From Eukaryota sp. TZLM1-RC (taxonomy: Eukaryota; Metamonada: BaSk clade), in NCBI GenBank assembly GCA_040285825.1, contig JAUPSS010000001.1:1674001-1738000 (forward strand): DNA of 64,000 nt, in the 5' to 3' direction. Of the stretch, positions 45,253-56,490 are shown one piece after another. The notes beneath the pieces are model-generated. The model was not told the origin of the DNA. It ran no database searches and saw only the letters and a program-made list of their open reading frames with translations. The stretch's first letter is position 1, and the number at the start of each line of letters is the position of its first letter. The translations under genes were made by a program, and so were the position numbers.

Positions 45253-47276
45253 TTTTTTTTAACATACTTTTAATTTATTTTCAAAACCACAGTCTAAAAG
45301 TCAATATCTTCAAAACAAGCTTCCACACCATCAAACCTTACAGCAGCAATGTTTTCATAATGTGCACTGACAGACATTAAAGCTTTCGAAATCATTTTAG
45401 GAATTGATTTGAAAATAGTAAAAACAATACGATTTAGCCACAAGCGACGATCAAAACGCTTATTCATTCTTTTTTTCACAAGATTTTCAAAATCATCAAT
45501 AAAATTCAAAGCAGTTTTTCCAAGACGACCATACAACGATATAGCAAATGGGAAAATTTGGTAATCTACATGGCGCGAACATGTTTCAATTCTTTTTAAA
45601 GGATTTGCATACTTTTTCCGTTTGTACAATTCGGAGTCATCAAGGAGGGATACTTCGGATTGAGCATTTTTCAAGGCATTTTCCTTGCATACATCCACTG
45701 TTACGACATCAACAACATTCATGACATCATCAAACGAGGGCACAACAACATCAGCACGTCGTTTTCCATATTCTGAATCTCTTACGCTTTCATTTATATC
45801 CAGAGACCTCAACAAAGGTTCTACAAAAGATTCAATATGATAGGAATTACACATTGCATGGATTTGATCTCTGACTGCATCATGCAATGTAGAACGATAG
45901 AAAATATATCTATTACAATTAAATAAATGTAATAATGTCAAAGCAGCTCCACATTTACAAAACAAATCATTGGGCAAATTACAAGGCCATAAATAACAAC
46001 GCATTCTCATAGCAGTGGTCCATTGGCCGTCATTCAAAAATAGACCATAAATCTGGGGAATTTGATTTATCAAAACTGCAGATGATCTGTCTTTCAAATC
46101 AATCAAAAAATTGGCAAAAGCAGGATTTTCTTTCATAGCCGTGCTAAGTCGAACAATAAAATCCTTGTTTTCAAAATTTTTCAAAAGATGTCGTTGGAGC
46201 TTTTATTTATTTATTGAATTTGCACACTTGATTAAATTAAATCATAACTAATGGGACGACTATCATTAAACCAAGATTTCCTCTACAAAATCTTGATTTG
46301 CTTGCTGTCTAGCTAAAGCTTCTCTAATTCGATTGAAAAACCGCGGTAATCTATTAATAATGGCAAATTGAATCCGTGAACGCCATAAAAAAATATCAAA
46401 TCTTTTCATTGTTTTTTCTTTCACCATTTTTTGGAAGTCATCCAAAAAAGTTTCTGCTTCAACTGATAATCTTCCATTTATCGAAAATGGAAAAGCAATA
46501 AAAACCAGCTGTGTATTTCTATCGATATTTGCATCTTCAATTTCTTTATCATATTTTCTATGTTTTTCTTTTGCTTTAAAATCCAGAGCAGCCACAGGAT
46601 TAAGTTTTCTTCTGTGAACCAAAGTATCGTTTGCAACATTACATGAGACAAAGTCAACAATAGCTTCAGAATTATCAATCCAATCACAGTATACATCACC
46701 TCTATCATCAGAACCAAAATTATTCAGAGAAAGTGTTTCTTTCAGCAGGGGCTCTTTGATACACGATATCCTTGCAGTTTGTGCCATATTGAAAACAGTG
46801 TCTCTAACAGCATCATGTAATGAAGAACGATAAGTTATCAATTTAGAGCAATTTAGAGCATGGCGCAAAGTGAGTTGAGGTGAATTCGAACAAATACATT
46901 TTTCTTTTGATAATAATTGGTTAATGGGGATGTTCAAATATAATCTCATATTTGTTACAAATGCTTCATTAGTAGCACACAATCCAAATCTTCGTGGTAC
47001 AATGGTTACAAAAAGTGAAGAATCTGACACCTTGTTTTCACAAACACCCTTTTCCAATAACAATGAGTGAAGATCTTGATTTAAAACAGCCGAGCTGCAA
47101 ATATTATTATAAAGATCTTTTTCATACATTCCAGTCAATCTTTTCTGTAATGTTCGAAGAGTGTACTTCAAATTTAAAACATTTTTTTCTGGAATATTGC
47201 CATTGAATGATTGGGGAAAACATCGACCCCATTTTTCTACATCAATTCTTGAAATTTCTTCATTTAATGCAAAAAC

Positions 47277-50200
47277 TTTTTTTTTTTAAAATTTAATTTT
47301 ATTCTAAACCTATAAATCAACATCTAAAAAAATCCATCTCTCCCAAAACAAAAACACTAGATGCAACTCTCTCATAGTGAGATCCAAGAGAAAGCAAAGC
47401 ATCAGAAACCATCTTCAACATCCCCTTAAAAATAGAAAACACAATTCTATTTTGCCAAAACAATCTGTTGAAATTTCTGCCAGTTCTTCTCTTTACAATC
47501 ATTTCAAAATCATCCAAAAACGTAAAGCAGTTGGTGCAAGTGAACCAAAAAGGGAAAATACAAATGGATACAAATTGTATTTTGCATGCTGTAGACTGGC
47601 CAATTTGGACAAAGGTTCATTGTATTTTTTGAATTTAAAATTTTCAGCATTTGAAAGGGGATTATGAATTTCAGAATTAACAAGCCTTTCATTTGAGGCA
47701 TTACAAGGATCAACAGACATTACATCCAATAAAATGAAGCTTCCATCTAATCCAGGTAATATGACATCACCTCTATTATTCTTATGAAAATCATTTTCAG
47801 CATCAAACAGATTTGACAACAAAGGTTCCAAGAAGGATTCAATTCTATGAGATTTACACATACAATATAACTGGTCTCTTACAGCATCATGAACCTTGCT
47901 TCTAAAAGTAATAAAATGTTTACAATTTAACAAATGAGTAGTTGTAATTTCTCGAGAACATTTACAAATTAAATTATGAGGTAAATTATCAGGCCAGATA
48001 AAGGAACGAAATCTCATATTCAGAGTCCAAGCAGAATCGGATAAGAGAGTACCATATACTTGTGGAATTGTTGTTACTAAGGCAGAAGAAGTACTGTCAC
48101 ACATATCTTGTAAAAGATTTGCAAAAGCGGGATTCTTTTTCTTGGCCAAGCCAAGTCTAACATCAAAATCCAAGCTTTCAAAAATCTTTGACAATTTTTG
48201 TTGAAGCTTTTTACAGCAAAACTGTAAATTAAATAGAGATCGGTTTGGAATTTCTTGAATTGATTGAGGAAAGCATTTGGTCCAAATTTGTGGCGGTAAT
48301 TTTTCAAGTTCACAAGATAACTCATACAAATAGGGACTACAATTGGGGACTAACAGATGAGAATCATCAGGAAATCTACGAGAAAATTCATAAATAAAAT
48401 TTTTGCCACCACCCAAGAATGCTGATTGACACAAAATTGAAGATTTAGTAAATCCAATACCCCCCAAATTTGCTGAAGAAAATAAATGGCTTTTCAACAT
48501 TCCTGGTTCTACATCCAATAAATCAGCAAAAAATTCTGTTCTCAATGAATTAAAAGAACGACAAAAATCTAATGCTATGGAAGGAGCACAAGATCTCAAA
48601 ATGTGGGTTATTCTCCCAGTGTAGCAAATTTTAAGCATAAAAAAATTTAATATGCTTTTCTATATCTAAAGAAGAAATTGAATCAAGTTCAATTTTCATT
48701 TTTTCCAAAATAACTTGCAATTCATTCTGAATTTGAGGCACATTTCCTAACCAACAACCAAGGAACTTAAAAGCATCACTACTATAATTAGTAAAAGGGA
48801 CAATAGAATCGTTTATCACGAGGTCTTGAGCAGAAGAGCCAATCAGAAGGCATTTGCTGGCATTAAGATGAAGCCCAATATTTTCATATGAATCGGCAAT
48901 TTCTTGAGCAACCAATTCTAGTAAATCAAATGAACCAATCAAGGATATATCATCCATATAAGCAACTATTTTTATGGAAGGGTATTTTTGCTTAATGATA
49001 TTTAAAGTTTTGTGAATAGCTAAACAAAACAATAATGGACCTAAAGGATCACCTTGCTTCACACCAGAAGATGATTTAAGACCAAATGAATTAAAAATTA
49101 AATCTGATTCTTTACCATAAAAATGGTAGAAAAAACTCGATAGCTCAGGAAAATCAGATTTAATAACTTCAAAAATTGCTTCTCGCTTTACAGAATTAAA
49201 AGCATTTTTAAAGTCGAGATTAAAAATAAAATTATTTTCCTCTGCATTAAAAAAGGTATCAGAGGCAATAGCAGCAACAGAAGCACCATCAATTGTTTTG
49301 ATTCCAAATTGATGAGGATTTAAAAATGTAGAAGCTTTGTCTTTGACACGATCGAAGACAATTGATGCCAGCAAACGAGAAAGAGATTCACCAACAGCAA
49401 TTGGGCGTATTCCATCAGGTTTGATTCCGTTTCCAGGCTTTACTAAAGCAATCAGACGTGCTGCGAGCAATTCAAAAGGAGGATTTATTTTCAAAACAAT
49501 TAATTGTTGGAAATAGTGGGCTAGATCATCAGCAATTTCGGGAGCACTGGAACACGCTATTTTTAAGAGATCAAAAGAAATTCCAGATGGGCCTGCTGCT
49601 TTCCCCTTAGGTAATTTTTGAATAGCTTTAAGAACCTCAATTGCAGTAATAGGATTTTCAATCCAAAAAGGACACACTTCAGGCTTGCTGCACTTGAAAT
49701 TTTCTTGAGGATGCAACTTTTGGAGTTTTTCAAGGGTATCAGAGTTTACATCAGCCAAAGAAGAGGAAAACAAAGACTGCTTTGCGGCACCATAACGACC
49801 ACGTAAGCACAATTTTCGGCAAATTTTTGATTTTACAATTTTTCTATTTCCAAATTTTTTCTTAAAACAATTTTTGTTTTTTCTAGCAAAATATTTCCAG
49901 AAGGATGAAATATTCCACTTATTATTTTTCAATTCAGAAGTAAAATTTCTCATTTCCATTGAGAAGGGGATTGTGCTGGCGGGACTTATTTCTACTGGGA
50001 TCCGGATCGGGGGTCTTACGGTATCAACGGCTTTACAATTCGTACAAAACAGAAGTTTTCGACCATTTCGTGAATCTGCAACATCTTTTTTGCAAAATGG
50101 ACAACAAAAATTACTGTTTTCAGAAGGGGAAGAAGAGGGAACACTAGAAGCATTTAACTGTTGATCGTCAGAAACATTATTTTCAGCACCATTCACAACG

Positions 50201-50761
50201 GCAACAGCTGGAACAGAACATTTGAGAATTTGTTGAGCAGATTTTAATTCAAATTCTCTTTTTTGTTTCTCAGGGCACGTTCTCGAATTATGACCACTGA
50301 TACCACAAATCGAACATTTTTTAGAACCTTTTAATGGCACTGGTTTCGTTTTTTCAGTTCTTTCAATTTTGTCAATTTTTGAGTTAAAAGTAGAAATAGA
50401 CTTTTGACTTTTTGCAGTTTCAGCTGGAGAAAACAAATTTCGAGAAACGGAGTTGTTAATAGAACGCGCAACAGAACGCAAGGAACGTAATGGTGGTTTT
50501 TCTGTGTTTTTTCTGGTACAATGATCAGTTTTTGAATGAAAATTTTTTTGAGATGAATTTCGAGCATAGCTTGTATTGTGGGGAGAGTGGGGAAGTGGAG
50601 TGGATGAGCTTGATCTGACTGGTAGAATCTTTGCTTGGGCGTTCCAATCAGTATCAGAGTCACTATCAGCCAAAGGCATCGTTTTGACAGAGAAACAGTA
50701 CGACTTTGACACTTTGACAGAAAGTGAAATATGAAAGGGTTGACTAAGGGAGGGAGAAAAA
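47277..50761 (-). mobile_element. Family B, full-length (3485 bp), inserted in F
   Basis: The T-rich left edge 47277-47287 is the A-tail after aaaattaaatttt. The 5' end is at 50756 with an A-run to 50766 (a T-run on the sense strand). The TSD aaaaac (47271-47276 and 50762-50767) is partly ambiguous because it merges with the run. The 5' UTR of about 77 nt starts ctccctcccttagtc. It is the only uninterrupted full-length B in the window. Confidence 0.94.
47314..50679 (-). pseudogene. Family B full polyprotein, about 1120 codons, two homopolymer frameshifts
   Basis: ATG at 50677-50679 (MPLADSDSDTDW). Approximate residues: zinc knuckle CSICGISGHNSRTC 122-135; finger CPFC...CTNC 193-215; RKLCLRGRYGAAK 288-300; RT finger KGKAAGPSGISFD 358-370; motif A NLDFKNAFNSVKR 487-499; motif B SSSGVKQGDPLGP 536-548; YMDD 574-577. 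After a frameshift near 48637 come the thumb, LGGIGFTKS, zinc finger CKCS...HLLNC (about 47924-47966), RLE RGDVILP...LLDVMSVDP (about 47709-47774) and KKYNEPLSKL, a candidate for the catalytic Lys. A second frameshift near 47515 precedes the last 60 codons. Both breaks are one-base changes in A-runs, so the gene may be intact in reality. Confidence 0.92.
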
Positions 50762-53563
50762 AAAAACAGTGGAACTTTGCGTTGTCATCAATAAATCTTC
50801 CCAATCTGCAAATCTTTCGGAGAACTCAAAGATTGCATTTCTGCATCCACCAACAAAAGCACACGAGGTAAGAATAGAAGCCTTCGTCCACCCTAAACCA
50901 CCATATTGTGGACTAAGGTAAGCATGATCTGGAATTTGAAACATTTTACATCCCAGTAATTGAGACAGAACTTTTGCACGTAACTCATTAAACTTTTGAG
51001 CCAAAGGTCTAGTGACGAGAGGATTTGTAGATCGAAATATATGATTAAAATTGGAACTAAAACACAGTCTTATAATGGTAAATTTGATGTGTTTTTTTAT
51101 ATCTAAATTCATCATTCGGTCAATTTTGTCAGAAATTGAGTTCAACTTTTCAAACAATTTTTTTGGTAATTTCATCATTATTTCCTAAAAACGAACCCAA
51201 ATGACGAATAGCATCAATTGAATATAATTTTGCTTGAATTTCAATATCATCAATTATTGTGGAAACTGGAGAATTCGATAACAAAACACATTTAAGTAAA
51301 TTAAGTCGGAGACCAATTTTGGTAAATAATTCTTTAAAACATACAGTTGCTTTTTTCACAATATTTAATTCACCAATAAGCACAACATCATCCATATATG
51401 CAATCATTTTTAGTGAAGGAAACATCTCTTGAATTTGCAGTAGAATAGGATGAATGGCCAAACAAAACAAAAGAGGTCCTAACGGATCTCCTTGCTTTAC
51501 GCCACTGGATGAAATCAAAATGTTGTTACCAAAATGTAAATTAGAATATGTGCAATATGTTGATTGAAAATATGGTATTAATTCTGGCATATATTGCAAT
51601 AGAGCACCATGGATACTGCGACGACTTAGCGAATTGAAAGCATTACTAAAAATCCAATGACATGCAAACATTGGATTCATTTTGACGAAATAAGACATCA
51701 GTAGCAAAAATCGCTGAAGAGACTCCATCTGTAGTATTTATACCATATTGAAAGGGTAATAAAATCTTTTTAGCTTTTTCATTGAACCTGCTTAAGCAAC
51801 ACGCAGAAAAAATATTATGTAAGCTCTCAGAGACTGCAATAGGACGAACATCCATTTTTGAATTTTTGACAAGTGCAGTCAAACGAGAACTTCTTAATTC
51901 TTCTGGGTACTTGCGTTGACCAGATAATATTTGGTTGAAAAATTTGGTCATTAAACCAAGGCAATCTTCTGAAGAAATAATCGCGGCTTTTACATGATCA
52001 ATAGTAATACCAGAAAGTCCGGCAGACTTACCACGAGGTCTCTTTTTGATAACCGAAAAAACTTCTGATGGCATCAATGGATAATTTTCCCAGTATGTGC
52101 CGTAAAAATTTTGATCCATAACAGGGTCTTCATAAGGATGAAGTATTTTCAGTTTATCTACTGTATCTTCATTGTTCGGTGCTTTGACTCCGGGACTTAA
52201 ATCTAACAAAGCCTTGGACCATTTGTTGTCAAAGCATTTGTCTTCAAAAATTTTACTTAATTTCTCGGATGACTGATTTCTCGGTGCTATATTGGTTAAA
52301 TCTTCGGAAATATTAACGAAATTTTGTTCAAAAGGAGGACAAAAAGAACCAAAAATTCCCAAATAATATTGATAGCATACTTTCCTTTACATAATTGATC
52401 CAAAAATCTTTGAAAAACGAAAGCAAATTCATTGCATTTGGTCGGATGAATTTCTTGAGGTATTCTTATAGAAGGATGGTAGTTATCAACTATGCGGCAT
52501 TTCAAGCAGCGATCAGAAGTTTTTCCTTTGCATTTTTTCTAAAAGAAATACCACAAGTGTTGCACGTTTTGTGCTTCAATCGATTGCTAACTGGTTTTGC
52601 AACAACTTGTGGAGCATTATTTATGGGTTCTACCTTAGACTCTTTCCTTCTAATAAATTTTCTTTTACATTTTGTTTCAGAATTTGCCGCATCATTTTTT
52701 TCCAACATTGGGGCATGTTCGAGCATTATGTCCCTGTTGTCGACACTTTGAGCATCTGTAGGAGCGTGGCTTTGTTTTTGAACAAACTTTTTTTTCATCG
52801 TGATTGTCTAAAAATTCTTGATCAGAATTTTTTTTGTCCAAAAATGAAGAAAGAAGAGGTTGAGGAGGAGAGGTGGAAAGGACGTCTTGAGCATCTTGTT
52901 GACTATCGTTCTTTCTTTTGACTCCATTAGAATCAGAAACTGATTCAGACATCAACAAGAAAGAATAGAAGCAATGATCTCGGTTCAGCCAGGTTTTAAG
53001 TTAAACGGTTATATGTAGAGGAAGAAAAAAAAGGAGCTTTTCAACGCAAATTTTAATGAATATAAACTTCTGTCTGGAATTTCTTGAATGGAAATGGGGA
53101 AACATGATTGCCATAAGTCGGGAGATAAACTGGATATTTCTTCTCTTAAGTTATCCAGGAATATGCTATTTGTATTTTCAAGAAGATTTTAAATTAAAAT
53201 TTTACCACCAATTTAAAAATTTACCACCAATTTAAAAAAAGGCATATGGGATGTAACACCGCTATGGAAATTTTTTTTGCTTAAAGATAAAAAATTATTG
53301 TCATCAAAATCAAAATTTCGTCCTTCAGTAATGAAGAAAGAAAAAATTGTTCGAAAATTAGCTTTAAAGGGACGCTATGGTTCCGCTAAGCAATGCCTGT
53401 TTTCCTCTGAACTTGCAGAATGTAATGAAAATACTGTTGCTCAACTAAAGAGTCTCCATCCTGTTGAAAATTTTAAGTGCCCTAAACCTAATAATGTAAG
53501 TTATTGGGAGCAAAATCCCGTAACTAATGATGAACTAATTAAATTGATAAACCAATTACCATC

Positions 53564-55817
53564 AAATTTTTCAACCAAATATTATCTGGTCAACGCAAGT
53601 ACCCAGAAGAATTAAGAAGTTCTCGTTTGACTGCACTTGTCAAAAATTCAAAAATGGATGTTCGTCCTATTGCAGTCTCTGAGAGCTTACATAATATTTT
53701 TTCTGCGTGTTGCTTAAGCAGGTTCAATGAAAAAGCTAAAAAGATTTTATTACCCTTTCAATATGGTATAAATACTACAGATGGAGTCTCTTCAGCGATT
53801 TTTGCTACTGATGTCTTATTTCGTCAAAATGAATCCAATGTTTGCATGTCATTGGATTTTAGTAATGCTTTCAATTCGCTAAGTCGTCGCAGTATCCATG
53901 GTGCTCTATTGCAATATATGCCAGAATTAATACCATATTTTCAATCAACATATTGCACATATTCTAATTTACATTTTGGTAACAACATTTTGATTTCATC
54001 AAGTGGCGTAAAGCAAGGAGATCCGTTAGGACCTCTTTTGTTTTGTTTGGCCATTCATCCTATTCTACTGCAAATTCAAGAGATGTTTCCTTCACTAAAA
54101 ATGATTGCATATATGGATGATGTTGTGCTTATTGGTGAATTAAATATTGTGAAAAAAAGCAACTGTATGTTTTAAAGAATTATTTACCAAAATTGGTCTC
54201 CGACTTAATTTACTTAAATGTGTTTTGTTATCGAATTCTCCAGTTTCCACAATAATTGATGATATTGAAATTCAAGCCAAATTATATTCAATTGATGCTA
54301 TTCGTCATTTGGGTTCGTTTTTAGGAAATAATGATGAAATTACCAAAAATTGTTTGAAAAGTTGAACTCAATTTCTGACAAAATTGACCGAATGATGAAT
54401 TTAGATATAAAAAACACATCAAATTTACCATTATAAGACTGTGTTTTAGTTCCAATTTTAATCATATATTTCGATCTACAAATCCTCTCGTCACTAGACC
54501 TTTGGCTCAAAAAGTTTAATGAGTTACGTGCAAAAGTTCTGTCTCAATTACTGGGATGTAAAATGTTTCAAATTCCAGATCATGCTTACCTTAGTCCACA
54601 ATATGGTGGTTTAGGGTGGACGAAGGCTTCTATTCTTACCTCGTGTGCTTTTTGTTGGTGGATGCAGAAATGCAATCTTTGAGTTCTCCGAAAGATTTGC
54701 AGATTGGGAAGATTTATTGATGACAACGCAAAGTTCCACTGTTTTTGCATTAAATGAAGAAATTTCAAGAATTGATGTAGAAAAATGGGGTCGATGTTTT
54801 CCCCAATCATTCAATGGCAATATTCCAGAAAAAAATGTTTTAAATTTGAAGTACACTCTTCGAACATTACAGAAAAGATTGACTGGAATGTATGAAAAAG
54901 ATCTTTATAATAATATTTGCAGCTCGGCTGTTTTAAATCAAGATCTTCACTCATTGTTATTGGAAAAGGGTGTTTGTGAAAACAAGGTGTCAGATTCTTC
55001 ACTTTTTTGTAACCATTGTACCACGAAGATTTGGATTGTGTGCTACTAATGAAGCATTTGTAACAAAAATGAGATTATATTTGAACATCCCCATTAACCA
55101 ATTATTATCAAAAGAAAAATGTATTTGTTCGAATTCACCTCAACTCACTTTGCGCCATGCTCTAAATTGCTCTAAATTGATAACTTATCGTTCTTCATTA
55201 CATGATGCTGTTAGAGACACTGTTTTCAATATGGCACAAACTGCAAGGATATCGTGTATCAAAGAGCCCCTGCTGAAAGAAACACTTTCTCTGAATAATT
55301 TTGGTTCTGATGATAGAGGTGATGTATACTGTGATTGGATTGATAATTCTGAAGCTATTGTTGACTTTGTCGCATGTAATGTTGCAAACGATACTTTGGT
55401 TCACAGAAGAAAACTTAATCCTGTGGCTGCTCTGGATTTTAAAGCAAAAGAAAAACATAGAAAATATGATAAAGAAATTGAAGATGCAAATATCGATAGA
55501 AATACACAGCTGGTTTTTATTGCTTTTCCATTTTCGATAAATGGAAGATTATCAGTTGAAGCAGAAACTTTTTTGGATGACTTCCAAAAAATGGTGAAAG
55601 AAAAAACAATGAAAAGATTTGATATTTTTTTATGGCGTTCACGGATTCAATTTGCCATTGTTAATAGATTACCGCGGTTTTTCAATCGAATTAGAGAAGC
55701 TTTAGCTAGACAGCAAGCAAATCAAGATTTTGTAGAGGAAATCTTGGTTTAATGATAGTCGTCCCATTAGTTATGATTTAATTTAATCAAGTGTGCAAAT
55801 TCAATAAATTATTTTCT
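53564..55817 (+). mobile_element. Family F copy, 5'-truncated, inserted in E
   Basis: The TSD attaccatc is at 53555-53563 and 55818-55826. It starts at the NFSTKYYLV reading of F (KFFNQILSG frame, shifted by one) and includes motif A SLDFSNAF, motif B GVKQGDPLGP, YMDD, zinc finger CICS...HALNC and RLE. Breaks lie near 54157, 54350, 54410, 54512, 54650 and 55007, all homopolymers. The last 260 codons (54970-55752) are open. The tail is only caataaattattttct. Confidence 0.91.
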
Positions 55818-56490
55818 ATTACCATCTGGAAAAGCGCCTGGTCCATCAATGATCACTTTTGACATGTTAAAATCCACGATAAACCAATGTTCTGAATGCA
55901 TTGATGATTTGGTTTTCTTTTTCAACAAAATTTAAACATTAAAAATCAAGCTTCCATCTGAAATGACAAGTTCACGCTTAATTGCTTTAAAAAAGAATGA
56001 ATCAAAAATAAGGCCAATTGCAATTGGTGAATCTTTGTCTCGTATTCTTGCTTCAGCTGTGTTTGGCAGGATTGGTAAAAAGGCTAAAGATTTTTTTAGT
56101 CCTTTCCAATTTGGAATTAAAACAGTTGATGGTGCATCTTCTGCAGCACTCTCTTCTGATGTCTTTTTTAATTCCAATACTTCGAATTATATTTTTAATT
56201 TAGATTTTAAAAACGCATTCAATGCAGTGAAGAGGTCGTCCATCTTGCCCTTGCTTCAAACTCATTTTCCAGAAGCTGAGTCGTTCTTTTACAATTTTTA
56301 TGGCTCACAGTCAACTCTTGTTTATGAGGAATTCAATCTAATATCATCATCTGGTGTCAAACAAGGTGATCCATTAGGTCCTTTCTTTTTCTGCCTTGCT
56401 ATCCATCCTATAATGTGTGAATTAAAACAAGAATTTCCAGATGTTCATATAACTGCTTATATGGATGACATATCAATAATTGGTCCAATT

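Larger units (their letters stand above)
46266..52952 (-). pseudogene. Family F polyprotein, interrupted and frameshifted
   Basis: ATG at 52950-52952 (MSESVSDSNG). It holds the zinc knuckle CSKCRQQGHNARTC, a frame break near 52690 (one extra T), finger CNTCG...CLKC, further breaks near 52534, 52355 and 51651, motif A SLDFSNAF, motif B SSGVKQGDPLGP, YMDD (AYMDDVVLIG), a break near 51163, the thumb, then B. After B come the zinc finger CICS...HALNC and RLE RGDVYCD...AIVDFVSCNVAN. Compared with the F copy at 37423-38981, the N-terminal breaks are single-base changes in short homopolymers. Confidence 0.87.
46205..53032 (-). mobile_element. Family F, full-length, hosting a full-length B
   Basis: The TSD ggagctttt is at 46196-46204 and 53033-53041. 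The 3' tail is short and AATA-like (sense caataaataaataaat); the sense 5' end is T8 then cttcctctac. Without B (47277-50761) it is about 3.34 kb. The 5' UTR is about 72 nt. Confidence 0.93.
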
